Assembly (NCBI RefSeq): GCF_021044425.1
Contig: NZ_JAJNEC010000004.1
Coordinates: 806,001 to 870,000, forward strand
Reading direction: 5' to 3'
Length of the DNA stretch: 64,000 nt
DNA from: Niabella pedocola
Lineage (GTDB): Bacteria > Bacteroidota > Bacteroidia > Chitinophagales > Chitinophagaceae
Made by a program: the position numbers and the translations under genes. The notes under the pieces are model-generated. The model saw only the letters and a list, made by a program, of their open reading frames with translations. It ran no database searches and was not told where the DNA came from. Shown here one piece after another: positions 9,283 to 18,976 of this stretch. The first letter of the stretch is position 1. Each line of letters opens with the position of its first letter.

Positions 9283-10719
9283 TTACCTGTTTACTGTTGG
9301 GTTTCCGGCCATTCCGGGGTTGGCATCCATTTCCGATTGCGGAATGGGCAACACAAAATAATTACTGGGATAATTGATACTTTTTACAATGGACGCTGTT
9401 GTAGCACCCCGTACCAGGTTTTGTTTTCTGCGGGTGATATCAAAGAAATTATGCCCTTCAAAACAAAACTCCTTTGCACGCTCTACGGTTATTGTCCGGT
9501 CTAAAACCGTTTTATCCGTTTCAGTAAGGAGGATGCTTTGCGGATCTTTATCCAGCGCCCTGCCGATGATGATCTTCAGATCAGCGGAACAGGCTGCAAG
9601 GTTGTTCTTATTCAGATTGGCCTCCGCCCGTACCAGGTACATTTCCGAGGTTCTTAGTACCAGGGGATCATACCGCTCGGTATTCGCATTGTAGTCTACT
9701 GCAATAGACCATTTGCGGGTAAACCATTTCCCGGTATTCTGCGGATCTTTTTGAAAAAGATTCAGCCGGATATCAGCGGGATCAAATAATTTCATCAACG
9801 TATCGGCCGGAACGTATACCGGGCTTTTCAGGGAATATACCTGGCTGAGATTACCCGACTTGGGCTGCAGATAACCATTCAGCCGGAAGATCGCTTCTTT
9901 ACCCGGGATCAGGTTGGTAAACATCGCAGCATAATCGGTACCGGTGGCAAGCGCACTATTGTTAATGACCAAGGTAGCATAGTTAATGGCTTCATCCCAG
10001 TTACCGGCATAGAGGTATACCCGGGCCAGCAGTGCCTGTACCGCCTTTTTAGATGCAAAATAGGCATCGCCCGATCCGTTGGACCCAAACAGCCGTTCCG
10101 CTTCTTTCAGATCTGCGATCACCTGGTCATATACCTGTTTTACCGTAGCTCTTTCCACAGCATCTTCCGGAGCCGGGTTTTTCAGCACCACCGGTACGCC
10201 AAGGTGCCCCGCATCACTAGTATAATTATACGGCTGCGCATACGTACGGCAGAGATCAAAATGGGCCAGCGCACGGATAAACAGGGCCTGCGCCTTTACG
10301 GTGTCCAGGCTGCTTGTTGCGCCCGGGTTCTTTGCAATGAAGGTGCTGTAATGGTTAATAATATTATTGGCATTGGTGATGCTAATGAAGATATACCGCC
10401 AGATATAACCCACCGCACCGATCTCCTGCTCCGGATCCGATATAAAATCATACTGCTCCCCTAACGAACCGGTACCCCGGCTTCTCAGGTCCGTCATATT
10501 TCCGGCTACTTCGGGATAGCGATAAAACTGAGACGCATAATAGCTGTATACCGTGGTATAGGTGCCGGCCAGTGCCTTCTTAAAACCCTCCACCGATGAA
10601 AACGTTTTTTCTTCGGTTTGCCGGTCTGAGGTATCTACATCAAAATAGTTTTTACAGGAAAAAAGCACCATTATGGCAAACACCAGGAAAAGGCCGTTTT
10701 TATATTGCTTTATATTCAT
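9283..10719 (-). CDS. RagB/SusD family nutrient-binding lipoprotein (operon 1)
   Basis: The 478-residue lipoprotein has lipobox VLFSC (Cys22). Hallmarks of the SusD fold are KTFSSVEGFKKALAGTYTT near the N terminus, TPR-like helices around ALFIRALAHFDLCRTYAQPY and ALLARVYLYAGNWDEAI, and the C-terminal ERAKEFCFEGHNFFDITR, which is the family's most conserved block. SusD forms the lid over its partner SusC and binds the ligand at the cell surface. It follows SusC by 11 bases. Confidence 0.95.
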   Translation of the reverse strand: MNIKQYKNGLFLVFAIMVLFSCKNYFDVDTSDRQTEEKTFSSVEGFKKALAGTYTTVYSYYASQFYRYPEVAGNMTDLRSRGTGSLGEQYDFISDPEQEIGAVGYIWRYIFISITNANNIINHYSTFIAKNPGATSSLDTVKAQALFIRALAHFDLCRTYAQPYNYTSDAGHLGVPVVLKNPAPEDAVERATVKQVYDQVIADLKEAERLFGSNGSGDAYFASKKAVQALLARVYLYAGNWDEAINYATLVINNSALATGTDYAAMFTNLIPGKEAIFRLNGYLQPKSGNLSQVYSLKSPVYVPADTLMKLFDPADIRLNLFQKDPQNTGKWFTRKWSIAVDYNANTERYDPLVLRTSEMYLVRAEANLNKNNLAACSADLKIIIGRALDKDPQSILLTETDKTVLDRTITVERAKEFCFEGHNFFDITRRKQNLVRGATTASIVKSINYPSNYFVLPIPQSEMDANPGMAGNPTVNR

Positions 10720-10730
10720 TGCTGGTACAT

Positions 10731-13700
10731 TTAAAATGTAAGGTTAACCGATATGAAGAAACTGATCTGCTGCGGATAACCGCTCATCGCCTGCTTAAAA
10801 GAATTCCGGTTGGTTTTATCGTAAGGTGTTACCGTAAACAGGTTATTCCCTGCTAGTGTAACCGAAGATTGCTTTATTCCAACAGAACGGAAAAGGCGGT
10901 CCGGCAAATTATACGCAAACGCCAGATTCGCCAGACTGAAAAAAGTAGTGTTATACAGATAACGCGTAGAGTTCATAATAGACCTTGTAGAAACACCCCA
11001 TATGGGCCTGGGGTTTAATGCCAGGTCGCCGGGCTGCCGCCACCGGTCTACCTGGTTTAAGGATTGGTTATCGGTTTCGATATTTAACCCATCCGAGTTG
11101 ATGTCCCGGCCAAAAGAGCTGAACTGGTAGCCCCCGATGCTATATGTAACCAGGGTATTTAATGACATCCGCTTATACTTAACGCCCATGGACGCCCCAC
11201 CGAACACTACCGGACTGGCGCTTTTCCCCGGAACCCGGTTATTGATATCATATACGCGGGTAATATTGCCGGCTGCATCATACCAGAGCGGTGCTCCATC
11301 CCGGGGGTCCACTCCGGCCCAGCGGATCAGGTAATAGGTATTCAGATCAAAATCTTCACGCCATATAAAATTGCCATTTGTACGATCATTTCCGGAGTAC
11401 AAACGTAACACCTTGTTTTCGTTATGCGCAGCCCTGAGCTCCAGCCACCATTGTATATCCTTGCTTTTATAAATACTCCAGTTGATGGTGGCTTCAATAC
11501 CTTTATTCTCCAATTCACCAGTGTTGCTTTGCGCGGATGTGGCCCCTGTAGCCCTTGATACCGGAACATCAATGATCGCCTGGACCGTTTTTTTATTATA
11601 GGCCTCTATTAAAAAGTTCAGCCGGTCCCATAACCCCAGCTCTAATTTCAAATTGGTTTGCCTTGCCGTTTCCCAGCGCAACAATGGATTAGGGAGATTG
11701 GAAATAATCCCTCCGGGCAGTCCGCCATAGTTATTGTCTGAATTAAAAGAATAAATACCGTAGGCTTCCTGGTTGCTCAACCGTGAATTCCCGGTATTTC
11801 CGTAACTGGCTGCCAGGCGCAGGGCGCTGATGAAATTGCTGTTGTTCAGGAAGGCCTCATTCTTTAGATCCCAGGCTACGCCCGCAGATGCGAAATCGCC
11901 CCATCTTGCTTGGGATCCAAATGCGGAGCTGCCATCTCTCCGGCCGGTAAGTTGCAAATAATATTTGCGGTCATATCCATATTCCAGCTGACCGATAAAC
12001 GATGCATCTTTCCTTTCGCGCAGGCTGCTGTCCCGGTAAGTGATCTCCGCAGCGTACTGCACATCCCGCTTGGTATCATCTTGAAAGCCGCCGCCACTGA
12101 GCGTGCGCGTATTATAGCGTTGCGATTTCAATTCCACACCAATGATTCCACCAAAGGAGTGCCGGCCGATGACCTTGTTGAAATTTACCCGTTCTATAAA
12201 GGTTTTCACCACTGTTTTATTATAATAGGAGCTTGCATAACCTACCGGTGTACCGTTGGTTTCCATTCCGGACCAGTTCGTTCTGGCCTCATAGATCCGT
12301 TGTTTTACTTCGGAGAAATCGACGCCGTATTGGGTTGTAGAACTCAACCCCTTTAAGATTCGATAACTCAGCATAAAATTATTGTTGAACACTTTCGCCT
12401 TCTGAACATCATCATTTTCCTCACGCTCCGCTAGTGAGTTAAAAAATTTCACCAGCGTATACTGGGGATTACCATCGGCATCCATACCGCTGATTTTCTT
12501 GTTGTACAGGCGATAAGACCCATCGTTATTATAGGGAGTAAAAACAGGCAGATTCTTCAGGTAATCAGTGCTGGGGTTGAAGGTATTATTACCATTGAAA
12601 GAAGCATTGGTAATCCATTTTATCTCCAATCCCTTCGCTATGGTGTACCCCAGTTTACCAAAAATGGTTTTCCGGTCCTGGGTATTTCCGATGATTGTAG
12701 ACTTCCCATTATAATATCCTCCAGATGCAAAATAACTCAATCGATTCTTTCCACCCTTTATATTCAGTGCTGCATTATTCACCAGACCGGTTCCGTAAAA
12801 CACATCCGTCCAATCGGTATTCGTTGTACTGTAACTATTCAGGTCATTGTCGTTATACGGGAAGCTGGCCAGGTCCTTTCCTGCATTCACATAAGATTCC
12901 TTAGCTAATTCCATATACTGGGCAGCATTTACGGTTTTGTACAGCGTGCTTTTATTGATCTTTGAAAAGCCGCTTTGGATATTAAAACTCACCTCCGTTT
13001 TTCCAACCTTTCCGGATTTAGTGGTAATCAGGATAACGCCGTTGGAAGCATTCGCTCCGTAAATAGCAGCAGCAGATGCATCTTTCAAAACGGTGATGGA
13101 TTCAATATCTGCGGGGTTCAGGTAAGATAGTGGGGTAACCGATGTCTGAATGCCCGGGATCATATTGGTACGGTCGCCGGTATAGATCGGTACTCCGTCC
13201 ACGATCCACAGCGGCTCGCGGGAGGCCGTAAAAGATCCGTCGCCGCGGATCCGGATATTCAGCCGCTGTTTGGTACTGGTGGCATCATCCGTATTGGGTG
13301 TAACCCGTAAACCCGGTATCTGCCCGTCCAGCAAGGCATCCACCCGGGACATCGGCAGGTCTTTAAGGCGTTCGGCATTGACCTGGTACGCAGACCCGAC
13401 GATTTCTGATTTTTTCTTTTGTTGCCCGTAGGCCATGATCACCACTTCTTCACCCATCTCATCCCTGGCGGTAAGCATCACCGTTAAAAAGCCGGTAGTA
13501 TCATACACGAACAATTGCCGGCTGTGATAACCCACGCTGGAAATCACGAGTGCAGCCTCTTTTGTTGTGGAGACATCGATCCGGAAACGCCCGTCCATTC
13601 CACTCAAAGCAGTCGATTTACTATTGTTTGCTGTAATTGTAGCGCTTACCAAAGGATCTCCGCTGCCATCGGTCACCACACCTTCAATGATCTTCCTCTG

Positions 13701-13787
13701 TCCCGATTGGGCCAGCGATACATTGAGTGAGGTCAGGTTCAGGATAAGCAGGAAGGTTAGGAAAACGCGAAAACTCAATTTTACCAT
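10731..13787 (-). CDS. SusC/RagA family TonB-dependent outer-membrane transporter (operon 1)
   Basis: The 1018-residue protein has a signal peptide (residues 1-26). A carboxypeptidase-D-like domain follows (~33-112, IIEGVVTDGSGDPLVSATI). The plug domain (~130-260) has PLWIVDGVPIY and DIESITVLKDASAAAIYGA, the SusC signature, and a 22-strand-type barrel runs to a terminal aromatic (NLTF). It imports a ligand captured by SusD using TonB energy. It is the first gene of a six-gene operon (SusC, SusD, Calx-beta-like lipoprotein, M16 peptidase, propeller lipoprotein, metallophosphatase). With a peptidase and no glycosidase in the operon, peptides are a more likely cargo than glycans, but this is inference. 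Confidence 0.95.
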   Translation of the reverse strand: MVKLSFRVFLTFLLILNLTSLNVSLAQSGQRKIIEGVVTDGSGDPLVSATITANNSKSTALSGMDGRFRIDVSTTKEAALVISSVGYHSRQLFVYDTTGFLTVMLTARDEMGEEVVIMAYGQQKKKSEIVGSAYQVNAERLKDLPMSRVDALLDGQIPGLRVTPNTDDATSTKQRLNIRIRGDGSFTASREPLWIVDGVPIYTGDRTNMIPGIQTSVTPLSYLNPADIESITVLKDASAAAIYGANASNGVILITTKSGKVGKTEVSFNIQSGFSKINKSTLYKTVNAAQYMELAKESYVNAGKDLASFPYNDNDLNSYSTTNTDWTDVFYGTGLVNNAALNIKGGKNRLSYFASGGYYNGKSTIIGNTQDRKTIFGKLGYTIAKGLEIKWITNASFNGNNTFNPSTDYLKNLPVFTPYNNDGSYRLYNKKISGMDADGNPQYTLVKFFNSLAEREENDDVQKAKVFNNNFMLSYRILKGLSSTTQYGVDFSEVKQRIYEARTNWSGMETNGTPVGYASSYYNKTVVKTFIERVNFNKVIGRHSFGGIIGVELKSQRYNTRTLSGGGFQDDTKRDVQYAAEITYRDSSLRERKDASFIGQLEYGYDRKYYLQLTGRRDGSSAFGSQARWGDFASAGVAWDLKNEAFLNNSNFISALRLAASYGNTGNSRLSNQEAYGIYSFNSDNNYGGLPGGIISNLPNPLLRWETARQTNLKLELGLWDRLNFLIEAYNKKTVQAIIDVPVSRATGATSAQSNTGELENKGIEATINWSIYKSKDIQWWLELRAAHNENKVLRLYSGNDRTNGNFIWREDFDLNTYYLIRWAGVDPRDGAPLWYDAAGNITRVYDINNRVPGKSASPVVFGGASMGVKYKRMSLNTLVTYSIGGYQFSSFGRDINSDGLNIETDNQSLNQVDRWRQPGDLALNPRPIWGVSTRSIMNSTRYLYNTTFFSLANLAFAYNLPDRLFRSVGIKQSSVTLAGNNLFTVTPYDKTNRNSFKQAMSGYPQQISFFISVNLTF

Positions 13788-13836
13788 TCTGTAAAGCAGT
13801 TAATATGCCTGAAATATTATACGTCAATTTCCGCGA

Positions 13837-13869
13837 TAAAGATAGCAAATTTCCGAAATAATCCGCAAA
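13837..13869 (-). promoter_or_regulatory. Predicted promoter of SusCD operon 1
   Basis: On the minus strand TTTG (13869-13866) and TATCTTTA (13844-13837) are separated by 21 bases. This resembles the Bacteroidota -33 TTTG / -7 TAnnTTTG promoter, with one mismatch in the -7 box. The SusC start codon is 50 bases downstream. The region upstream of the -7 box repeats short TTTTGCG/TTTGC words. Confidence 0.5.
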
Positions 13870-14096
13870 ATCACGCAAAATAGCCGGGTGCGTTACCGTC
13901 TTGTGACCTAAAGTCCGAAAGGCTCGCATCCTTCAAAACAAGCGGGTACGCCCCCGGCATTTCTTTTTTAAATGTCCTTATGCCACTACTACCAGTTCAA
14001 ATCTGTATTTTGCACGATATCCAATGCTTCCGGAATATCAGAGCGATTGCACCGGGTCACCCAAAAAACGACTTATCAAGCCATCAAATAATAACC

Positions 14097-16100
14097 ATGC
14101 GTATTTTACTCGTCAGCTTTCTTACACTCCTGGTTTCCGCGGTGACCGCGCGGAACACAACCATCCCAAAACATGTAAATATTTGTGTATACGGCGGCAC
14201 TTCGGCCGGTGTCATTGCCGCTTACAGCGCTGCCAGGCTGGGCAAAACGGTGATCCTGGTTGAGCCGGGTAACCGGCTTGGCGGATTAACCTCCGGCGGA
14301 CTGGGGTTTACAGATATTGGTAATAAATATGCTATCAGCGGACTGGCACTGGATTTTTACCGGAAAACCGGCGCGCACTATGGCCGGTTTGAACAGTGGA
14401 TCTTTGAACCTTCGGTTGCAGAGCAATTGTTTAAAAACTATATCAAAGCCGCAGCGGTGCCGGTTGTTTACAATTTCCAGCTGAAAGACGTGAAAAAGAA
14501 AAACAATAAGATCACAGGCATCGTTATTGAACCTTCAAACGGAACAAATGGTAAACCGGTATACCTGGAAGCAGATGTATTTATCGACTGCTCTTATGAG
14601 GGCGACCTGATGGCAAAGGCAGGCGTATCTTACCGCATCGGGCGGGAAGCCAATTCCGAATACAACGAAACCTACAACGGGGTTCAGCTTATGAACAAGC
14701 ACCAGTTCCCGGACGGGATTGATCCTTATAAGATACCCGGCAATGCCGCCAGCGGCTTACTTTGGGGCATCAGCGATGCAGCCCTCGCGGCTACGGGTTC
14801 GCCAGACCGGAAGGTGCAGGCGTACAACTACAGGATTTGTTTGACAAGTGATCCCGCCAACCGCATTCCCATTACACGTCCAACCGGGTATGATTCCACA
14901 AAATTTGAGTTATTGCTCCGTTATATCCAGCAGGGTGCGGTCAACAATATCAGATCCGTTCTGAAGCTGGATCTGATGCCAAACCATAAAACCGATATCA
15001 ATAATAACGGACCTTTTTCTACCGACATGATCGGCTGGAGCGACGATTTTCCCGAAGCCGGTTACAGCAAACGGAAACAACTGCTGATGGAACTGGAACT
15101 GTATAATAAATCCCTGCTGTATTTCCTGGGGCACGACAACCGGGTACCGGCAACCATCCGTGCGCAGATGCTGGAGTGGGGCTACCCCAAAGATGAGTAC
15201 ATAGAGAATCATCACTGGACGCCGCAGGCTTATATCAGGGAATCGCGCCGGATGACCGGCGCCTATGTTATGACCCAACACAACTGCCAGGGCGGGGAAA
15301 CCGTATCCGATGGAGTGGGTATTGCAGCCTATACCATGGATTCGCATAATTGCCAGCGGATCGTTATTGAAAAAAACGGGATAAAAATGGTTAAAAATGA
15401 AGGCGACGTAGAGATCGGCGGGTTTCCGCCCTACCCGATCTCCTACCGATCCATTACACCCCGGGAAAAAGAATGCAGTAACCTGCTGGTACCCGTATGC
15501 CTGTCCGCCAGTCATATTGCGTATGGCTCCATCCGGATGGAGCCGGTTTTTATGGTGCTGGCGCAATCGGCAGCAGTTGCCGCCGCCCAGGCCATCCATG
15601 AAAACAAACCGGTACAACAGGTTGATGTAACCGCATTACAGGAGCAGCTAAAGAAAGATCCCCTGCTGGACGGGACACCTCCGGATATTATCGTGGATGA
15701 TGCAGATACCCGGCAGGTGCAGTTCTCGGGAGACTGGAAACGGCAAACGCAACGGAGTTACGGACCTTCCATGATGCTGACAACATCGCCGGCGGCAACC
15801 GCAACCTTCAAGCTTCCAATTACTGCTGCGGGCAGTTATGACATTTATATGTACCTGCCCCGGGTTGACAATGCTGCAAAGGAAATCAAGATCACCGTTT
15901 TTGATGGCACCCAAACAAGCGATCGCCTGGTACATACAGAAGCAGTAAAAGTGTTGGGACAAACATCCGGAGAATGGCATTTCATTGGAAACTATCAGCT
16001 GAAAAACGGTCAACAGCCCTTTTTACAACTCGCTGCCGGTGGTAGCAACGGTGCCGTTGCCGCAGATGCCCTGCTCCTACAGCAAAAACGGGCACGGTAG
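14097..16100 (+). CDS. Secreted FAD-dependent oxidoreductase with golvesin-like C-terminal domain
   Basis: The ATG at 14097 is chosen because it starts a clean signal peptide (MRILLVSFLTLLVSAVTA). The longer frame from 13980 adds 39 non-signal-like residues. The mature part opens with a dinucleotide-binding Rossmann fold, ICVYGGTSAGVIAAYSAARL, and continues with GNRLGGLTSGGLG, CSYEGDLMAKAGVSY and ECSNLLVPVCLSASH, typical of the PUL-associated FAD_oxidored family (PF12831). Residues ~540-668 form a beta-sandwich with golvesin-like/carbohydrate-binding character (GSYDIYMYLPR). Family members are often near glycosidases and may oxidise sugars, but no biochemical role is certain. It is divergent from SusCD operon 1. 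Confidence 0.8.
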   Translation: MRILLVSFLTLLVSAVTARNTTIPKHVNICVYGGTSAGVIAAYSAARLGKTVILVEPGNRLGGLTSGGLGFTDIGNKYAISGLALDFYRKTGAHYGRFEQWIFEPSVAEQLFKNYIKAAAVPVVYNFQLKDVKKKNNKITGIVIEPSNGTNGKPVYLEADVFIDCSYEGDLMAKAGVSYRIGREANSEYNETYNGVQLMNKHQFPDGIDPYKIPGNAASGLLWGISDAALAATGSPDRKVQAYNYRICLTSDPANRIPITRPTGYDSTKFELLLRYIQQGAVNNIRSVLKLDLMPNHKTDINNNGPFSTDMIGWSDDFPEAGYSKRKQLLMELELYNKSLLYFLGHDNRVPATIRAQMLEWGYPKDEYIENHHWTPQAYIRESRRMTGAYVMTQHNCQGGETVSDGVGIAAYTMDSHNCQRIVIEKNGIKMVKNEGDVEIGGFPPYPISYRSITPREKECSNLLVPVCLSASHIAYGSIRMEPVFMVLAQSAAVAAAQAIHENKPVQQVDVTALQEQLKKDPLLDGTPPDIIVDDADTRQVQFSGDWKRQTQRSYGPSMMLTTSPAATATFKLPITAAGSYDIYMYLPRVDNAAKEIKITVFDGTQTSDRLVHTEAVKVLGQTSGEWHFIGNYQLKNGQQPFLQLAAGGSNGAVAADALLLQQKRAR

Positions 16101-16146
16101 AAACGGACACGGCGAAGCGTACAAAGAATACCGCGTGTTCAAGCTG

Positions 16147-16548
16147 TTTTATCCAGTCCAAATCACTCGGATAAATCATGCACGGGTACCTGCGAAAAGT
16201 GCTGCACGGATCGGCAGGAAAATATAGCCGCAGATACGCAGATTATAAAGCGTCAGTCCAAATACTTCGGATAAATCATGCACCGGTATCAGCGAAAGGC
16301 TCTGCACGGATCAGCAGAGAAATATAGCCACAGATGCGCAGATTATAAAGCGCCCGCCAAACGCCTTAGGATAAATCATGCACGGGTACCTGCGAAAAGT
16401 GCTGCACGGATCGGCAGGAAAATATAGCCGCAGATGCACAGATTATAAGGCGCCGGCTCAAACTATTCAGATAAATCGTTCACGGGAATCAAAAAAAAAT
16501 CCGCGCAATCAGCGGGAAAAACAGCCGCAGACAACGCAGATCTCATAC
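16147..16548. repeat. Tandem repeat block, 100-bp period, about four units
   Basis: Units begin at 16169, 16269, 16369 and 16469, each with the words GGATAAATCATGCAC, GCACGGATC, AATATAGCC and GCAGATTATAA. The period is exactly 100 bases. Units 1 and 3 are identical over their first ~67 bases. Unit 4 is more diverged. A partial tail lies at 16147-16168. The block fills the space between the convergent FAD oxidoreductase and SRPBCC genes and has no coding signal. Confidence 0.85.
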
Positions 16549-16574
16549 CGGTTTGCCTATTTCAATCCGAACCG

Positions 16575-17024
16575 TTAGGCATCCGGAATTTCTGGTTCAA
16601 CCAGCTTTGCCAGTTTTTCCAGGGATTCCTGCCAGCCCAGGTAACACATTTCAACAGGGATTACGTCTGGTATACCCTCCTGCTCTACCTTCAACTCGGT
16701 TCCCGCAACTGTTTTTTTAAGCCAAACCGTGGTGGTCATGGTACCCGGCAGGTTTGGATCGTCGAACCGGTCTGTATACTTCAGGAATGTATTGGGCTCC
16801 AGTGCCACATACTCACCCCCAAATGAATGACTGTTGCCCGTTGAGAAATTCTGGAACGACATTTTATAGGTCCCGCCTACTTTGGCATCCAGTTCGTGTA
16901 CCGTACAAAGAAAACCATACGGAGGCAGCCAGGAGGCAATTGCCAGCGCATCGGTAAAAGCGCGGTATACTTTTTCGGGAGATGTCTTAAGCATCCGGTG
17001 TAATGAAACTTTGTTGTTTGACAT
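16575..17024 (-). CDS. SRPBCC/AHSA1 (START-like) domain protein
   Basis: The ATG at 17024 (MSNNKVSLHRMLKTS) is preferred to the upstream frame from 17096, whose first 24 residues are basic and not family-like. The ~149-residue product contains SPEKVYRAFTDALAIASWL near the start, GGTYKMSF, then FGGEYVALEPNTFLKYT and a terminal helix with CYLGWQESLEKLAKLVE. This is the whole length of an AHSA1-type SRPBCC domain, a hydrophobic-ligand-binding cup fold found in general stress and co-chaperone-like proteins. The protein is cytosolic. The ligand is unknown. Confidence 0.88.
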   Translation of the reverse strand: MSNNKVSLHRMLKTSPEKVYRAFTDALAIASWLPPYGFLCTVHELDAKVGGTYKMSFQNFSTGNSHSFGGEYVALEPNTFLKYTDRFDDPNLPGTMTTTVWLKKTVAGTELKVEQEGIPDVIPVEMCYLGWQESLEKLAKLVEPEIPDA

Positions 17025-17231
17025 AAAAATTATTTTATTAACTCCTACTCTTCTGGCTTTTCGGTTCCGCCCGTTTTTATGTGGGTGCTGCTCCACCGGT
17101 CCGGCTGATCCTGTACATCAACCATTCCACAACAAAGTTGGCTGTAAAATCTGGTTTTTAAAGAGGCCGTATGCGACAAACTACCGGGCTTTTTACGAAG
17201 TCTGCACCGATAACAGTCCCTGCGAGGCCTT

Positions 17232-17690
17232 CTACTTAAAATGCAGAAAGGCCAGGGCTTCTTCCCCGGAAAGTTCCTGTGCCGTATAACACAGGCTCAG
17301 CTCCTGCCGCAGGTGTGTGCGCTCCAACTGCTGCAGTTCTTTTACCGGAATCGTCATACCCTGGTCGGAACCGGTGGCATTCGGGAAATTCCATTTCTTT
17401 AACAGGCGCCCTTTTTCATCTTTCACCGCAATACTCCGCCCCGTACCGGTATTGGGCGTATGGCAGTGCCGGTAATAAATACGCAGCGCGTCATTTTCAC
17501 CGGTCTTGTTTAACTGCAGCTTTCGCAAGCTCAACGGCTGATTCACCGACTGCTTCAAAAGCAGCTTGTTGTTCAGATAAATTTCATAACTGTCGAGCCC
17601 CAGCTTCGTGGTAAAACTCGATACGATAAAACAGCATACGACCAGCGTAAATAATTTAAGCAACGGCCGGTTAAATGTAGTAGATTGCAT
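17232..17690 (-). CDS. Secreted protein of unknown function
   Basis: The 152-residue protein has a hydrophobic signal (LLKLFTLVVCCFIVSSF) and no lipobox in a standard position. The body has LDSYEIYLNNKLLLKQSV, RIYYRHCHTPNTGTGRSIAV and KKWNFPNATG, patterns I associate with uncharacterised Chitinophagaceae proteins, probably a small beta sandwich. No catalytic motif is seen. It is transcribed divergently from the LytS/LytTR pair 227 bases away, which makes it a possible target of that system, but this is only positional. Confidence 0.6.
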   Translation of the reverse strand: MQSTTFNRPLLKLFTLVVCCFIVSSFTTKLGLDSYEIYLNNKLLLKQSVNQPLSLRKLQLNKTGENDALRIYYRHCHTPNTGTGRSIAVKDEKGRLLKKWNFPNATGSDQGMTIPVKELQQLERTHLRQELSLCYTAQELSGEEALAFLHFK

Positions 17691-17867
17691 TGTAGAATGT
17701 TTTAATTAAAAAATAGGATTTGAATATGCTGAATACAATATTAGCCGGAAGATGAACGGATCAAAAAAATAATAGAGCAGCGTTCAAATTAATCGATCAA
17801 AAGAAGATGCAACATCCCATTCTTTTTATGTGCTGATTTCCTCTACGATTGATGCCGTTGGTCGATA

Positions 17868-17875
17868 TAATTTTG
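17868..17875 (+). promoter_or_regulatory. -7 box of the LytS/LytTR operon
   Basis: TAATTTTG fits TAnnTTTG exactly and lies 42 bases upstream of the histidine kinase start. A TTG at 17849-17851 is a possible -33 element, although the 16-base spacing is shorter than usual. Confidence 0.4.
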
Positions 17876-17917
17876 CAGGTACGGCTGCTTTGATTTTTTT
17901 TACACAACAACTGATCC

Positions 17918-18976
17918 ATGCGCCTGCGGAACAAAAGCATATCACTGCCGTTTTCAAAGCGGCCTGTACCAGTCAGCCACTTACTGGCGCAGGGCGCCTA
18001 TTGGCTGTTGGTAACGGGGTTTTTCCTTTATGAAAAAAGGTATCTTATTTACAAGGCCAGTCTGCCCTATTTCTTTGCCTGTGTTTCTGTGCGCATTCTC
18101 TTACTGATCGGAATCGCCTATCTCAACCTGCACTACTTTTTACCGCGATACCTCCTAACGAAACGTTACGGCATGTATAGCTTTGTGCTGCTGGTGTCTG
18201 TAGCCGGCTATCTTATCGTGCAAAGCCTGTTTGATTATGTGCTGTACGGGTACGTGATCGGGCCGATGCGTAACAGCAACCTAATGGAAGCCCTATCATA
18301 CAATTTCTTCAGTACCCTTTGGTACCTGGCGTTGATGCTGGCACTGAAACTCAGCATCGACTGGTATGGCCAGCAGCTGCTTATTCAACGGATCACGGTA
18401 GAAAAACTGAATGCAGAAGTGGAATTCCTGCGGGCGCAGGTAAACCCGCATTTTCTTTTCAATGCACTCAATAACCTGTATGCACTTACGTTAAAAAAAT
18501 CAGACGAAGCCCCCGGGATCGTACTCAAGCTTTCGGAACTGATGGAATACATGCTCTATGAAAGCAATGAAGCATACATCCCTTTGGAAAAAGAGCTGGA
18601 GTATCTGCAAAACTATATGGCGCTGGAACGGTTGCGTATCAATCATCAGGCAGATATCCGCATTACTGTTGATGGCGTTACGGATTCCTGTATGATTCCT
18701 CCGTTCCTGATCCTGCCCCTCCTGGAAAACGCCATCAAACACGGGCTGGGCACTATTAACAGTCATGCCTTTCTGCACCTGCATATCCGGGCCGGCACCA
18801 CATTGGAAGTGCAGCTGGCCAATAGCAGGTCTTATACTGCTCCTGCAGAACAGAAAGGAGGCATCGGCCTGCAGAACCTGAGAAAAAGACTGGAATTGTT
18901 ATACCCGGAACGTTATGTGCTGCAAACAGAAGAACAACCGGGTACGTATATGGTTTCCTTAAAGATCCTGTTATGA
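17918..18976 (+). CDS. LytS-type sensor histidine kinase
   Basis: The 352-residue protein has four predicted membrane segments (about residues 25-37, 50-70, 86-108, 128-145). A cytosolic kinase of the His_kinase family (PF06580) follows, with VNPHFLFNALNNL (phosphoacceptor His178), then PPFLILPLLENAIKHG (N box) and GGIGLQNLRKRLELLYP (G box). It phosphorylates the LytTR regulator whose gene overlaps its stop codon by four bases (ATGA). The membrane segments resemble the sensorless 4-TM class, so the signal is unclear. Confidence 0.92.
   Translation: MRLRNKSISLPFSKRPVPVSHLLAQGAYWLLVTGFFLYEKRYLIYKASLPYFFACVSVRILLLIGIAYLNLHYFLPRYLLTKRYGMYSFVLLVSVAGYLIVQSLFDYVLYGYVIGPMRNSNLMEALSYNFFSTLWYLALMLALKLSIDWYGQQLLIQRITVEKLNAEVEFLRAQVNPHFLFNALNNLYALTLKKSDEAPGIVLKLSELMEYMLYESNEAYIPLEKELEYLQNYMALERLRINHQADIRITVDGVTDSCMIPPFLILPLLENAIKHGLGTINSHAFLHLHIRAGTTLEVQLANSRSYTAPAEQKGGIGLQNLRKRLELLYPERYVLQTEEQPGTYMVSLKILL

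Noticed and set aside
14910..15617. 235-residue minus-strand frame opposite the FAD oxidoreductase
   Set aside because: Antisense to a well-supported gene, with no homology features. The sense strand carries clear FAD-family motifs.
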